Under the pieces are notes generated by a model. The model had not been told where the DNA came from and ran no database searches. It saw only the letters and a list, made by a program, of their open reading frames with translations. Positions 24,260 to 37,304 of a stretch of 64,000 bases of DNA are shown piece by piece; position 1 is the stretch's first letter; each line of letters opens with the position of its first letter. The translations under genes were made by a program, and so were the position numbers. The stretch comes from Calliopum simillimum (taxonomy: Eukaryota > Arthropoda > Insecta > Diptera > Lauxaniidae), in NCBI GenBank assembly GCA_951812925.1, contig OX638369.1:56119728-56183727 (forward strand), read 5' to 3'.

Positions 24260-25165
24260 CCCAAGGGGAAAAGAATTGCTTCAAAAACCCTTCTGAAGTG
24301 CATCTTTTTCACCAATAAGCGCTTCCGCTCCGTAAGGATTATTCTTTCTTTTTTACATTGCATGTCATAGGATGTAAGCGAGAAAAAGCTTACCGCAGCC
24401 TTACCAAAAAAGGGTTTTTGAAGCGCTTATTTGTAATGTTGCGGTAAGCGTTTTTTTCAATAAAATTAAAAAAAAAGAAAAAAACTGGCAGCACCATGAT
24501 TTGAATCCATGACCGTCCGTGTGATAGATAGAAACAGATTGTTTTTACTTATACTTATATTTACTTATTACTACTTACATTTACTACACCAATGCCCGAT
24601 GATATGAAAAGGTATTAAATTTGTATATTAAGCGAATGTTGTCCAAACAGAATTTGACATACGAATGCTCCTGCAGCCTTACATTGTGCAATCAGTTTAA
24701 ATTCAATTAAGCAAAATAAATAAAAAAGAGAAAAGAAAATAGAAAAGTGAAATAAAAGATGTTGAATAAAAAAAATAAAGCAAAAAAATAAAAATAAAAA
24801 AAAAGGAAAAATATCACCCGGGCTGGGTTCGAACTCACGTTGTCCGTACTGCAGCCTTACATGGAATCATTGTGTAATCAATTTCAACTCAGTTAAGCAA
24901 AAGTAAATTAATAAGAGAAAGGAAAATAGAAAAGTGAAATAAAATATGTTGAATAAAAAATATTTTAATAAAAAAAAATTAACCAAAAAAAAAAGTAAAA
25001 AAAAGTAAAAAAAAGTAAAAAAAAATCTCCCGGGCTGGGTTCGAACTCTTGTTGTTCTTACTGCAGCCTTATAAAAAATCATTGTGAAAGTGCTTCTAAA
25101 TTTCTATGGGGACAAGCACTTTTGAAGTGCTTGAATCAGAAGCGCTAGAAATTTTTCCTCTTGGG
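24260..25165. mobile_element. CCCAAG-ended non-autonomous element, copy 1
   Basis: Ends CCCAAGGGGAAAAG and CTTTTTCCTCTTGGG-like; subterminal blocks GAAGTGC and AGCGCTT recur inverted. Inside are two direct copies of CCGGGCTGGGTTCGAACTC (24819 and 25029) with CTGCAGCCTTA, preceded by long A-rich runs. GGTTCGAACTC matches a Pol III B box, suggesting tRNA-derived sequence, but I cannot build a cloverleaf. Size 906 bp; no ORF. Confidence 0.6.
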
Positions 25166-26937
25166 TTGCTACTTAGTCTGTGAATGCATACATATACGGA
25201 AATGTCTGCGGGCATAGACTTTTGACATCACTGCTTTAAACTATTAAATTTTTTAGATAAAAGTTTAAGAAACTTGACACTTCTTGAATTTAAGTAAAAA
25301 ATGATTTTTTTCTTTATAAAATAAAAGCTTAAAGTTTTTCTTGACTTAAATTCCAAATTTTTAAAAATACATTTTTTTTTTAAAAGTTTTTTTTGCAATA
25401 TATTTACTTTTTAAGTTTTTTTTTTAAGTTTTATTGCACTTTTTGGAATAAAAGTCAAGCAAAACAGAAAAACTTTCAATGAAAAATTTTATTTAGTACT
25501 TTAAAAATAAAAGTTTATAAAAACATTTTTTGATGACTTTTATCAATCTTTTTTATAAACTCACACAAAAGAACATTTTTAAAACCTTTTTAAATAAAAA
25601 TCTCTAGTTTGTGGATAAGATTTTATATATGTACATCTATTTATTTTCCTTTTCAATGAATATGAAATAATTTAAAAATTATTTATGATAAATGAATAAA
25701 CAATTTTTTTTTTAAATTTTTCTACTTATATAAATAAATAAATCAAAAAAAAAAAAAAAAAAAAAATCTGATATTGTCAGTGTTGCCAACGAAAACAACA
25801 ATTATTTTCGCATGATAAATTAAAAAGACGTTTTTCAGCGTTCAGCTCAATTTAGCAACACAGTTTATTTATTTAAAATGAAAAGTTTATTTATTTAAGT
25901 CATTAAAACATTTTTGTTGTTCGATTCTGTTATTTTTTGGATTTAATTTCTTTTTTTTTTTTTTTTTTTTTCATTTAAGTATATTCTGCTCCTCTCATCG
26001 GCAAATGGCATAGTTAAAGTTGTGCTAATTTGTATATTTTCGTATCTAGGAGATGCAAGCTACCAAGTTTTCTGATGATTTTTTTTCATTTGTTTCTTTA
26101 AAGACTGGTGGAAAAACTTTGTGTTTATTTGTTTAAGAAAGTATCTCTGCGAGTAGTTAATAAAAACGAGAACGTGCATCATCTCGATGGAGAACATAAA
26201 ATTTAATGAGAACTTGTTGGGGCGTTAAATGAAATTTACGTGGAAAATTTAATGTTTGTGCTGCAATTGCAACAGCAGTTGAGAGTAGAAAAAAAAAAAA
26301 AAAAAAAAATGACGCAAAAAATTTAAAAAAAAAACATTTTAGTGAAAAAATAATATTTATCGATTATGACTTTATTCGTTTCCATGAAACCGATGATGAT
26401 ATAAATTGAGAAAATTCACGACTCAAGATTTATTTATTCTTATTGAAACGTATAAATATTTAGCTTTTTTAAATTTTAGAGGTTAAAAATACATATTACA
26501 AAAATTTATGGCTGTTCGAATTTTGGCCAATATTTATTGATATATTATTCAATACTATATAGAGTTGGAATTTGGTTCGGAAAAAATTTGTACAAAGAAC
26601 AATCATATGAAGACAGTAATTCAAATAAACAATGAAGTAAATAGATATTGGCTAGGAGGAATTGCCTGATATATGTAACAGCAACTAAGTTAAGTATTGT
26701 TTTGAGCAAGTTTTGGAATCTTCGGGGATGTAGAAATTGCTATAGAATTTATAGCAATTTGACTTTTACTAATGTCATCATGAAACTTCACAATAGTTTT
26801 TACAAATGACGTCAAATGTCAACAATTAAAAATGCCGTAAGACTCAGGAAGTTGTTATTTGACTGATATCATTTTTTAATTTAAAGTCATACATTTCACA
26901 CCTTTAGATAAACATTAAAGAAAACAAAAATAGATTT
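25166..26937. other. Very AT-rich intronic stretch
   Basis: Long A and T runs (25747-25767, 25951-25971, 26290-26309) and no credible ORF. Nothing else recognised. Confidence 0.5.
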
Positions 26938-27447
26938 TTATACCCTACACCATGAATATATTCGCTTCGTCCTTCTGTTTGTAACGCAAAGAAGGAGGCG
27001 TGGCAAGTAAAGAAAAGTATATACGGGTATATTCTTGATCAGCGTAACCTCCTGAGTCGATATATCTATGTCCCTCTGTCTTGCTGAAAATGAGCGAGAT
27101 CGCCTACCGCCCATACAAAAAACATATTCAAAATGCAACTTTAGGAGTATTTTTCACGAAAATGCAACTCACAATACACATAAATACTAAAAATGGTTAG
27201 CGCAAGCTCTGGGCAAAAAATAGGCGAATTCGAGCAAGAGGGCGCAAAAGTTTCATACTAAAAGAATTTTTTGTGATAATCCAACTAAATTTCACTCAAA
27301 CACTAAGAACTATAAACGCAAGCTCTGAGAAAAAACTGGATAAGCTCGAACAATAGGGCGTGGCACCTCCGATATAGGCAAAGTTTCAAAGGGCTATACT
27401 CAAAACTTTTTTTGAGACAATCCAACTAAATTGCATACTAATACTTT
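26938..27447 (+). mobile_element. DINE-1/Helentron-like element, copy D (3'-truncated)
   Basis: Has the 5' end TATACCCTACACC, the GAAGGAGGCGTGGCAAGTA core, TATATTCTTGATCAGCGTAA and about two central units; the 3' hairpin is missing. Confidence 0.65.
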
Positions 27448-28741
27448 GCTGATAACACTATCCCACACGAAATTTTAAATGAGAACTCGATCACTTTTTG
27501 TTTGGCGACCATTTTTCGCTCTGTAATCCGAGTAATCCTTGCTTTAAAGTGCAGAAAACGTTTTTTTCAGACATATAGCTAACACGCAGGAAGCAGTGTA
27601 TATTACTTTTGCCGACGGCACACAGTGCGAGATTTTGTCAATCTAGGACGTCAAAATGAAAAAAAAAAAACAATGTTCTTGAAAATCGATCATATTTCGT
27701 AATTTGTTAGACAAGATCCCAATTGTTACGAAAATAAGCATAAAAGAGAATAAAAGAAATGTCATTGGCATGATAACAGCTATAAAACACGTACTATTGA
27801 ACAGAATGCAAAAACAAATTTTCAAGCTTGCAACGATAACAAAACTTTGAGCGATCAAATTTTTCGTTTGTTTTTTGGCAAAAAGTCTTTTGCGTTAAAG
27901 GTCACTACTTTCACTAAAAATGTTTGCTATACACAACCCTTACATTTGCACTTAAGTATTTTAATCAAATTATTTTATAATCAGCTAAAAGGTAAAGATA
28001 AATTTAAAAAATTTTGAATCTTTCATAGACTATAACTTACAAGTTGGGCGTAGTTAGGCTATCAGAAAGCATACAGGATAAGCATACATACTCATACAAT
28101 AGACTTAAAAAATAAAATCTTGCCCATTTTTTGCCCAAAGGATACCTTTTTTACAATGACTGAATTGTTATAATGAACAATTGCACTGAAATCATGAAAA
28201 AAGAAATTATGTTATCTTTTTTAATCACTCCCATTTTTTGGCAGTACCATTCAGTTACCACAGAAATAATAAATACAAATTTTCAAGTTGATATCTTCAT
28301 TACAACCAATTTTTAAAATTTTTTTTTTTTTTTAAAAAAGGCACATTTGTATGGGAGGTGCAAAAGGATTTTGTCCGATTTTTTTCATCTCCGAACCAAA
28401 CCTCCGTATAAAGAATTAAAGTTTATATACAAAATTTCAACACGATATCTGTTAATCTATGGCTAAAATTGAATTTTGACTTCCTAGATTGGCACACTGT
28501 GCGGCATGGAGCAGCTTTAATCATTTTAATTATATCTTATCTTTATTCTATTATCACTTTCCGAGATATATGCTATTGAAGTTAGGGATTCATATACCCA
28601 TGTAAAGGACTACACTTATTTTATGTTAAGTTGAGATACCTTTACTTCAACGGAAAGTAATGATCCAATTGAAGAAGTTAAAAAAACAGTTTAAAGAAGA
28701 AAACTAGGGCTATTTGACATCTGAAAATTTTGTTTTTTATG
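27448..28741. other. Intronic stretch, nothing recognised
   Basis: No gene. The 28318-28400 part (GGCACATTTGTATGGGAGGT) loosely resembles other fly intergenic repeats. Confidence 0.4.
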
Positions 28742-28749
28742 CTTTACAG

Positions 28750-29352
28750 CAAGGGTGTCAGCGTTTTCAAATCACTGAGCCAAACGCATGCAGTGCAGTC
28801 AGCGTTGCTTTTACAACAACTTTGAATTCGAGTAACAACAAACAAAAAAACATTTTTTTATTGTTTTTTCATGCCTCGTTTACAACAACAATAATACTTC
28901 AACAATTTTCAAAATTTCTAAGAACTAGGTAACACACAAAAATAAGGGGAACTCACGCGTTGATGCGCAATGCCCTTGCGTCGTTGCGAAAGTGCAATTT
29001 GCTAAAGTTTAATATTAGTAAAATAACAAAAATATTGCCAAAAATTTCGCACTACTTTTGCAATTTCTCAAGATGGAAATATTCACATTGATCGTTCAGG
29101 CGTTAGTGCGTAAAAGACTTGCATTTTCGCTACAGCGCATCAACGCATTAATACCCATATTGTTTGTTGTTTATGATTTTGATGCGACGTAGTCGTTGTT
29201 TTATGTTGGTTCGAGTTCGATTTTGTGTGTACGCAAAAAAAGCGTGAAAAAAAAAACAACAAAAATTATTTCTGTGAATTGTTGTACAGAAATATTGATG
29301 TTGTTGGGTCGAGCCAAAATTGGCTCACTTTTCTTCTACGCTGACACCCTTG
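28750..29352. mobile_element. hAT-type MITE with perfect 8-bp target duplication
   Basis: Terminal repeats CAAGGGTGTCAGCG and its complement CGCTGACACCCTTG are flanked by CTTTACAG at 28742-28749 and 29353-29360. An 8-bp duplication and a C-A-start TIR are diagnostic of hAT elements. There is an inner inverted pair GCGTTGATGCGC (28957) and GCGCATCAACGC (29135). The 603 bp encode no transposase. Confidence 0.85.
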
Positions 29353-29360
29353 CTTTACAG

Positions 29361-31189
29361 TAAGAATAACTCGAATCACAGACCTGATAAAGAAAAATTA
29401 TCGCCAGAGCTGGAATCAGCGAATGCAAATTAAATCTAAATCAGTTAAGAATTTTAGTATCACGCTTACTTTAAAGTACTTTAGATATTCAGTTATCTCC
29501 CACATATTTTTTCTAACAAAATATTACCCCAAGATGTTTTATTGAGTTTTAGCCTCGCCACACAAAATCCATAGTTTTTCCAATCTCGCTTAAGAATTTT
29601 TGAAAATTTCCATACCCAGATAATAGTTGCGTAGTTTGCTGAAACTCTTATTTTATTAGCTTTTCAACTGAGTTATAAATCGCGTCGTCTAGTGCCCTAA
29701 GCTTTTACATCCCGGACTTGCTTAAGCCATATGAGTGGCTTATTTGAGAAGTTGGTCATCCATTTATGAAATAAAATGAAATGAAACTCTTTCCTCAAGT
29801 TATTACAATATTTTTTTTTGGTTTAGAAAGGTTGCCGTCCCAACATCTATTAGCTAATTTTCAGACTTTTTGAATTGAATTGTCATTTTGTCTATTGGTA
29901 TTTAGAATACAGATTCGTAGCATGAAGCTAAATCGCCCTCACGCCCTCTCACCAGATAACCTCAAAACTGATGTCGGATTGCCATTACAGTGTAAAAAAG
30001 CTAGGCTTATGTTAGAAGATCTGAATTCTATGAGTTCCTATAAACTAAGGGATAGTAGCTTATAAGAAACCCGAGTAACTAATAATGAAATGGGCGCAAT
30101 GAAATGAAATGGGTAGCATAGCATAAGTGAGCATATACGCTAATGACTGTTGCAGATTTTGTTAAAGAAATTAAGGACTCTGTGATGCATAGTATCTTAA
30201 GTAGTTGAGTGACTTGAGGAGAGTGCACTACCGCAAAAGCCAAATGGGAGAAAATTTACTTCAATATGACGAATTGAAGTCCAGAAATATATGACCAAAG
30301 TTCATGAAGGAACACAATAGCCAATACCGGTCACAGTGCATGACCCTAATATATAATAATAAGTTAAAACATCAACTTTCAGAGAGTGCTTAACAATCGA
30401 TGTATAAAAGAGATTGCTAATTCAGCAATAATTAGTATTTTCTTAAATCGAAACACTAAAGATTCATATAAATGCTACAAACATTAAAATTTTGTCGTTT
30501 CAGTATAAAATTTTGAATGAAACAAATTAAAAACTTTCCGTTTTTAATTAATTTTTATATCAATACTGAATATCCGGCATAATGTTTTTATTTGACCTTA
30601 AACTTATGAATGGTTTAAATTTTAAAAGAAAAATAAATATATTGAATTTAAAATTATTATGACATCCTGTTCTGTTTTTTTTCCCACAAAAATCTATTTA
30701 CGATTAATATTTTTTTCTGATTTTGCTCTTATACGATCAGTTGCTGTCAACATGCACATCGCTCAACAAGCCACCTTTTTGTGGGCCAAATGCCAAATGG
30801 TTGTCGTTGCGACGCGTATTACCTGATTATTATGTCATTTTAGTGCATTATTTTGCTTGAAATTAGGTACATACGAGTATATATAGATCATTTTAGTACT
30901 TATTATCAAAGAGCACAGCGTCTGTCTACTAAAGTAGCACCACCATGTCTAGTTGGCACACATTATGGGCTCGTCGTCGCCGTTGCTGATAATGATGAAC
31001 TGTTTTAATGACAAAGACTATAGGAACTGGTTCATGATCAAGTTTTGTATTCGTTCTAGACTGGCAATCGTATGATATTTGTATGCCACCTCACCACAAC
31101 ACACTTCCGAAATCAATGTACCTAGTCGTTTGGACGCTGGTATAGAGTTGAGATATAAGTGCTCAAATATGGATTATTTAAACCCAAGA
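29361..31189. other. Intronic stretch, nothing certain
   Basis: No gene. The 30720-31130 part is more complex and less AT-rich than its surroundings and could be regulatory; that is inference. Confidence 0.35.
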
Positions 31190-32490
31190 CGAAAATCGAG
31201 ACAAATACCAATACTTTAGATTCATAACCCACCAAAACTCAGGACTCAAAATCCAAGTCCCAAAATTCAAGACTCCACGCTGAAGACTTAAAACTCAAAC
31301 CTTAGGACTAAAAACTTACCCAAGTTTCAAGACACGAAACTCAAATTTTAGATTCAAGACGCAAGACTCAAGATTCGAGGTTCAAAACTCAAAACTCAAT
31401 GTTCAAGACTCAAGAATCAGAACTCAACACTTTGTACTCAAAACGCAAGACTCAAAACTCAACACAGAAGACTCAAAACTCAAGTCTCACTACTCAAGAC
31501 TCAAAACATAAGATTCAAGACACAATACTCAAACTTAAGACTCAATGTTTAAGACTCAAAACTCAAGACTTTGGACTCCAAACTCAAGTCTCATGACTCA
31601 AAACTTACGGTTTAAGACACAAAACGCAAGGTTTAAGACTCAACACTCAAAACTTTTGACACCGAACTAGAGTCTCATGCCTCAAAACTTAAGATTCAAG
31701 ACACAAAACGCAAGAGTCCAGATACAAGAATCATACTTAAGATTCAAGATTCAAGACGAAAGACTGAAGATCCAAGGTTAAGGACTCAAAATTCATTACT
31801 TTGTAGTCAAAATGCAAGACTCAACACTGCAGACTCAAAACTCAAGTCACACTGCGCAAGATTCAAACAAGACTCAAACTTAAAATTCAAGACACAAGGC
31901 AAAAACTTGAAATTCAAGACTCAAGACGCAAGACTCAAAACTCAAGACTTTGGACTCCAAACTAAAGTCCCAAAACTTAAAATTCAAGGCAAAAGACTCA
32001 AACTTAAGATTCAAGACTCAAAGCGTATGAGTCAAGATACAAGCTTCAAGACTCAAAACTCAAGGTTCAAGACACAAGGTTCAAGCCTCTTAACTCAAGA
32101 CTTTGAACGCCAAACTCAAGTCTTATAACTCAAAACTCAAAATGTAAGATTCAAGACACTAGACTCAAATTTAAGATTCAAGACTCAATACGTAAGAGTC
32201 AAGATTCAATGTTTAAGACTCAAAACCCAAGATTTTAGGTTCGAGATTCAAAACCCTTGACTCATTACTCAAGATTCAAAACTCCAAAATCAGGACACAA
32301 GGCTAAAGACTCAAGACCCAACATTTTCAAGAGTCAAGACCAAGTACAAGAGACAAGACAAGATTGAAGAATTAAAACTCAAGATTCAAAATTCAAAATT
32401 TAAGACTTAAGCTCAAGACTGAGGACTCAATATTCAAGTATCAAGAATCAAAACTCAAGATTTAAGACTAAAACTCAAACCAAAACTGAG
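31190..32490. repeat. 1.3-kb heptanucleotide minisatellite (ACTCAAG/ACTCAAA)
   Basis: Almost the whole stretch consists of diverged 7-bp units of the form (G/A)ACTCAA, phased for long distances. Higher-order units of several tens of bases recur, marked by GACTTTGGACTCCAAACT (31568, 31947 and variant at 32098) and GACACAAAACGCAAG (31616, 31699). A 7-bp unit without stops opens all frames and creates spurious Lys/Thr/Gln/Asp/Ser peptides. Not a gene. Confidence 0.9.
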
Positions 32491-34216
32491 AGCAATATTT
32501 TATCAGAAAATTCGATTTTAATACTTGGATTTCGGTTTTTCCAAAATAATCTTCCTCGATATTGTCACCGCTTGTTTCTTGACAGCAATATTACTTCCTT
32601 AAACAAACAGAAACTTTTCTTAGCACAACTTGAATGTTTCCATACCACAGTACAACACAGAAGTGCAGCATTCACTTTGAACTTGGCCGCTAACACACGA
32701 TACACAACAGGATATTACACCATCACGCAGCAGTGAACATGCCAGAAAATCTCTTTGTCTGTCTGTCTGCCCCCTTCCCCCAGCCCACTTAAAAGCGTCA
32801 TTTGGTCTAATGGTCAGTTGTTGGTTCTTTTTTTTTCCTGTTATTTGGATCGTTTTGTTTAGAATTTTTTATTTTTAGCAACTTTTAATTAAGTGGGAAG
32901 GCAGGCAGATTCTCTTCTATGTTTGAGCTGTAATTTGTTAGTTTTGACATCAGACAAAATGTCACTTTGAGTGATCGTGCCAAGGCGCGGACATTATAAT
33001 TAACGCTAAATTGTACGCTGGGCGATAGCGATGGCGATGCCAATTGCAGGCCGTTTGTTGCATTGGTGATGGTGTTTGGCGATAGCTAGGTACATATCTC
33101 TGACGTTTGTTAGGGGTGATTCATATGAATTATAGAAAACAAAACACAGCCAGTGCGAATGGGAGCATGTTGAAGAAATTGCAATAGAGGAAATATTTTT
33201 TTGTTTGTTTGTGCAAATTTGAATTTCAATGTTTTCTTGTATTTAATTTTGGTTTTTTTTGTTTTATTGTGTTAAACATCACGTGCCTACCTACATTGGC
33301 TTCCTTATCTTGTAAGTGACAAGCCCAAGTGATTTTGCCAATCAACCCAACCAACAATATTTACAAAAACAAAAAACATGATGAGAAAAATTCACATTAA
33401 CAAAAAAGAGCGTGAATCATCCTTTTTGTCATCCTCTAAACCCTTTCGAACGATGTTGTTACGCCTATTTTAGTCACAATTAAGGTAAACATTTACGTTG
33501 CGCTAGATTGATGTACAACTTGTTGGCCGGACGGTTTGTCTATCTGTCTGTTCATCTGTTTTTTGTCTTTCTGTTGCGCGTTCTGTTTTTTATTGTTGTG
33601 ATAGTGAACGACGACGAACGTACATTGTTGTTGTTGCCGTTGTCTTTTGACGCCGACGACAATGTCTTTTCCCGTCACTAAAGTTCAGGAGCGGGCTCCA
33701 TTTTGCAGATGTGGGCGCCTGATAGAAACAACACACAAAGAAAAGTCTAAAATAGATGATGCTATTAGGAAATTTCGAATGAAATGTTGTTACGAAAATA
33801 CAAAAGATTTTGCGTGTTAAAAAAATGACATATAATTGATAACAAAATTAACCCATGTACGCAAAAAACGTTAATGTTGAAAAAATATTGAACATTTAAT
33901 AACAGTTAAACAAAAAATGCGAATAAAAAAAAAACTCAAAAATCATAACAAATTAATGGAAAAAAACTGAAAATTAAAGTTTGATGCAAAATGGGTTTAA
34001 TGATGTAGCAAGCACTCGTTATCATTATCATGACTTCAAGATATCAATTAAAAGTAGGCGGAAATATGTCAGTAAAAAAAAAAAGGAATCTTGCAAAATG
34101 GGTTAAATGGTTTATTTAAAGATATATAGCAACATAAGCGTATTCATATACAACTGGTAAAAATGTGCTAATGGAATATGTGGCCTAACAAACTAAGCAA
34201 TCAAAGTAAAACTTTT
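32491..34216. other. Intronic stretch, possibly regulatory
   Basis: No gene. Segments at 32630-33120 and 33420-33720 are less AT-rich, with GATCG and CAA/TTG tracts. I see no recognisable repeat. Confidence 0.35.
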
Positions 34217-34918
34217 CGTTCCCGACCATTTTCCCGAATACCAGTTCCCGAATGGTCATTTTCCCGAATGACATAAATCCCGAAAGCTTTTTTCCCGAAG
34301 CCTATTTCCCGAATGACCGTTTTTCCGAAAAACTTTTTTCCCGAACGATCATTTTCCCGAAAAACTTTTTTCCCGAATTTCCATGTTTTCCCGAATGTTC
34401 CCGAATCGCACAAATAGATCCCAGCCGAAAATATCATAACGGAAAAAATCAGTTGGGCAAAGATTTGTTAGTGTGAACCGTTGCCATTCTACTGTTGCCA
34501 TAATATAAAAGTAAATGACAGTCGAAAAATTAAAATTTATGACATATAGTTCTTTTGATATACTTTTTCGTGTAGAATTCCGCAGCGCCAAAACGTCAGT
34601 GGCAAGAAAGTCAGAACCGTATACGTAATATTGTGGAAAATTATGAAGCATACGAACCACTTTCATACTTGCGTGCAATTGCCAACAATATCTGATTGTG
34701 AACAAATACATTTTTATGACATATTTCGCCAATTTTCAATAAATATTGATATCACTTCGGGAAAACAAACATTCGGGACAATCAACGTTCGGGAAAATAT
34801 ATATTTGGGATAACCGTCATTCGGGAAAAAATACCCTTCGGAAAAATGGTCTTTCGCGAAAATGGTCGTTCGGGATATGGGCATTTCGGGAACTGGTATT
34901 CGAGAAAATGACCGGTAA
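34217..34918. mobile_element. Foldback element with inverted arrays of TTCCCGAA
   Basis: The left 200 bp carries about 13 copies or near-copies of TTCCCGAA. The right 160 bp carries about 10 of its complement TTCGGGAA, separated by variable AT-rich spacers. Outer ends pair: GAATACCAGTTCCCGAA (left) with TTTCGGGAACTGGTATTC (right). The unique middle (34420-34750) has no transposase. The element type is unknown to me; iterated subterminal motifs usually mark transposase-binding arrays. Confidence 0.75.
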
Positions 34919-37301
34919 TCAAAACATTTTCATGGTTCCAAATGGGTTAAGTGACTTACTCAATTTTTTCATAAAACAAAGAAAAACTATTACAGAAGTT
35001 AAGATCTCTTTTAATACCTCCGCCGAGATCCATAAACGTAAGTTTGAAGAATAACTAATGTGTGACTTAGATTTTTATGACTGTTTGCAATGGGTTAAAT
35101 AGCGACTCCAAAATAATGCGCCCTTTTAGGTGAGATCGAGTATATTATCCCGTCCCTGCACGTTACGTTATACGTGACGATAATGTGTCTCGTCACTTGT
35201 TAAACAAATGACACTGCCACAAAAAAAGAGGGTAATGAATCAGAGGCTAAGAAACTAAGTAACTTAAGTATTTAGTTTAAGTTGAAGTTTCTGTAGTCTT
35301 TCTTTAGCTGGTTGCTGTTGTTGTTGTTGTTGTTCTTGGTGTTTATTTAAGTTTATTACTTGGCTAAAATTCTCAATTGGTTCCACTTGTTGTGAGAATT
35401 GCAAATAAAGTTGAAGATTTAAACATTTTACGGTTGCCACAAATGGTACAAAAGGTTATGCAATGAGGTTATGTTGGGTTAAAACGATAATATTCTGCTA
35501 TAATATGTCATTTAATCGTTGACTTCATATAAAAAATATGTTTTTTAGTAGCACTTATACAAATCTAGAACTTAGAAATATTTTTGAAGAGGAACGTGGT
35601 TACAATCATTTAAGGACTTAATTTCCTAAAAATGCTATATAACATCATAGACGAGTCGTAAGTAACTTAAGGGAATGTGAAATAAAATGAAATAATTTTT
35701 TTTTAAACTCGTTAATGAACAGGGAGCTTAGTACGGCAAAAGTAACTATTGAATCTTGTTGAGGAGATGTCGTGGGATTCAGTATATCACAAAAATGATC
35801 TTATTTTTGACATGAAGTAGAATTTCTTCATAATCTGAGTCATTATTTTATTGGAATTTTTGGAATTTGTCATTGAAATTCCAAACAAGAATTTTCTGTC
35901 TTATTTTTTCTCAATAATTTATTAATCAACCTTTTTAGCAAGAATTTTATTTTTCCGATATTTCGTAATCGTTAAAAACTATTCTATCCAAAGAGATGTG
36001 ATCTACTTAATGTGATCTACTCATGTTTTATCCATATTATTTCAATTAAATTCTGAACAATGTCTTAATTGTTTTATTCCTCTACCGTAGAAATTGTAAA
36101 TTTTATTGCAATATCATATACACTGTTTTGATTTAAATCAAAGATTTAATGTGTATACAATGTAAGCAAATGTCCCCAGTTGGAATCTGAAATAGAAGTG
36201 ACCTATATATAAAAGTGATCTTTATAATTTAAGCCATTTGGGTTGTATTCATTTTAGCATGGGAAACATTAGAAGAGCAGATGATATAAGTATGTATGTA
36301 TGTAGAATAGAGAGATGGGTTCGAATACTGTGATCCTGCAGTAAAAATATGAGACTGTCTACAAAAAATACTAGTTCACTAGTGAAAAAGAGATGCAGTA
36401 GGGGCCAGTTTGATATCAGTTTTTTGCTTGTAGGGGCAAATATATTTAAATCGTAACGAAAACAGAATATAATTTTAGTTTTTGGTTTTGAAATAATTTG
36501 TGTTTTATGTCACTTGTATTGTGTGTCAAAATAAATTGTGGAAAAAAATTAAATTAATGAATTCATTTCTATTAATGTTTTCATGCATGTAATTTAACTT
36601 AATTTATTTAAGGAAAATATAAGCTCAATTAAAAAATAAAAAAACTATTACTATAGATTGACTACACACGAAACCACTAGTTGAAGAATAGTTGTTAAAA
36701 AGACTGCTTCAAACCACAACTAGCCTCGGATTGGTTTAAACGCGATGCAGAAGGGGACAATTGAAGTTTCGTAGGACATCAACATACAAAAAAGAACAGT
36801 TGCTTGTATGAAAAAGGTATTGATGTCGGACTGGTAGTGGTTGGTAGTGGACTTGTTAATGAGCTACACTTTAACTAGTCCGTTTGCCTGCAGGGAAGCT
36901 TTGTACGTCAAAAGTAACTATTGATTCTTGTTGAGGATATGTCGTACAGATAGGATTCAGTATATCACAAAAATGATTTTATTGATATCGTTGATTTTCA
37001 GCGGATATTCTTTAAACTAGAGTTCGCCTAAAGGCCGGGATTCGACCATTTTAACCTGACTTTAAAAAGACCACGTAAGCTTAAGCAAACTCTCACTAGT
37101 TTTTACATTTTTCCTTGCGGTTGCGTTAAAATTTTCTTCCTTGGGGTTCAACAGTTCTACCTTTACAGCATATTTACATTCAGGGGCGTAGCACTTAATC
37201 ACTAAAAGTTTATATTATCGTTTCTAAGGGTTAACGCTATCTCCATGCCGAATTTTATAAAAATCGGTGCAGCGGCTAAGCTGTGAAAACATAATTGGCA
37301 T
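34919..37301. other. Intronic stretch with a direct repeat pair
   Basis: A roughly 90-bp block occurs at 35719-35812 and again at 36893-36990, sharing AAAAGTAACTATTGA, TCTTGTTGAGGA and ATTCAGTATATCACAAAAAT. No gene between them; not enough to call LTRs. Confidence 0.5.
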
Positions 37302-37304
37302 TAA

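Noticed and set aside
24819..25045. True tRNA genes at GGTTCGAAC
   Set aside because: No cloverleaf, acceptor stem or A box could be assembled.
31399..32128. Lys/Thr/Gln repeat ORFs
   Set aside because: Produced by the heptamer minisatellite, which is open in all plus frames.
31190..32490. CRISPR-like array
   Set aside because: Continuous degenerate 7-bp units without spacers, in a eukaryotic genome.
34217..34918. TTCCCGAA array as STAT sites
   Set aside because: STAT sites need three or four bases between TTC and GAA; here there are two.
35719..36990. LTR retrotransposon with short LTRs
   Set aside because: No TG...CA ends, primer-binding site or gag/pol sequence between the repeats.
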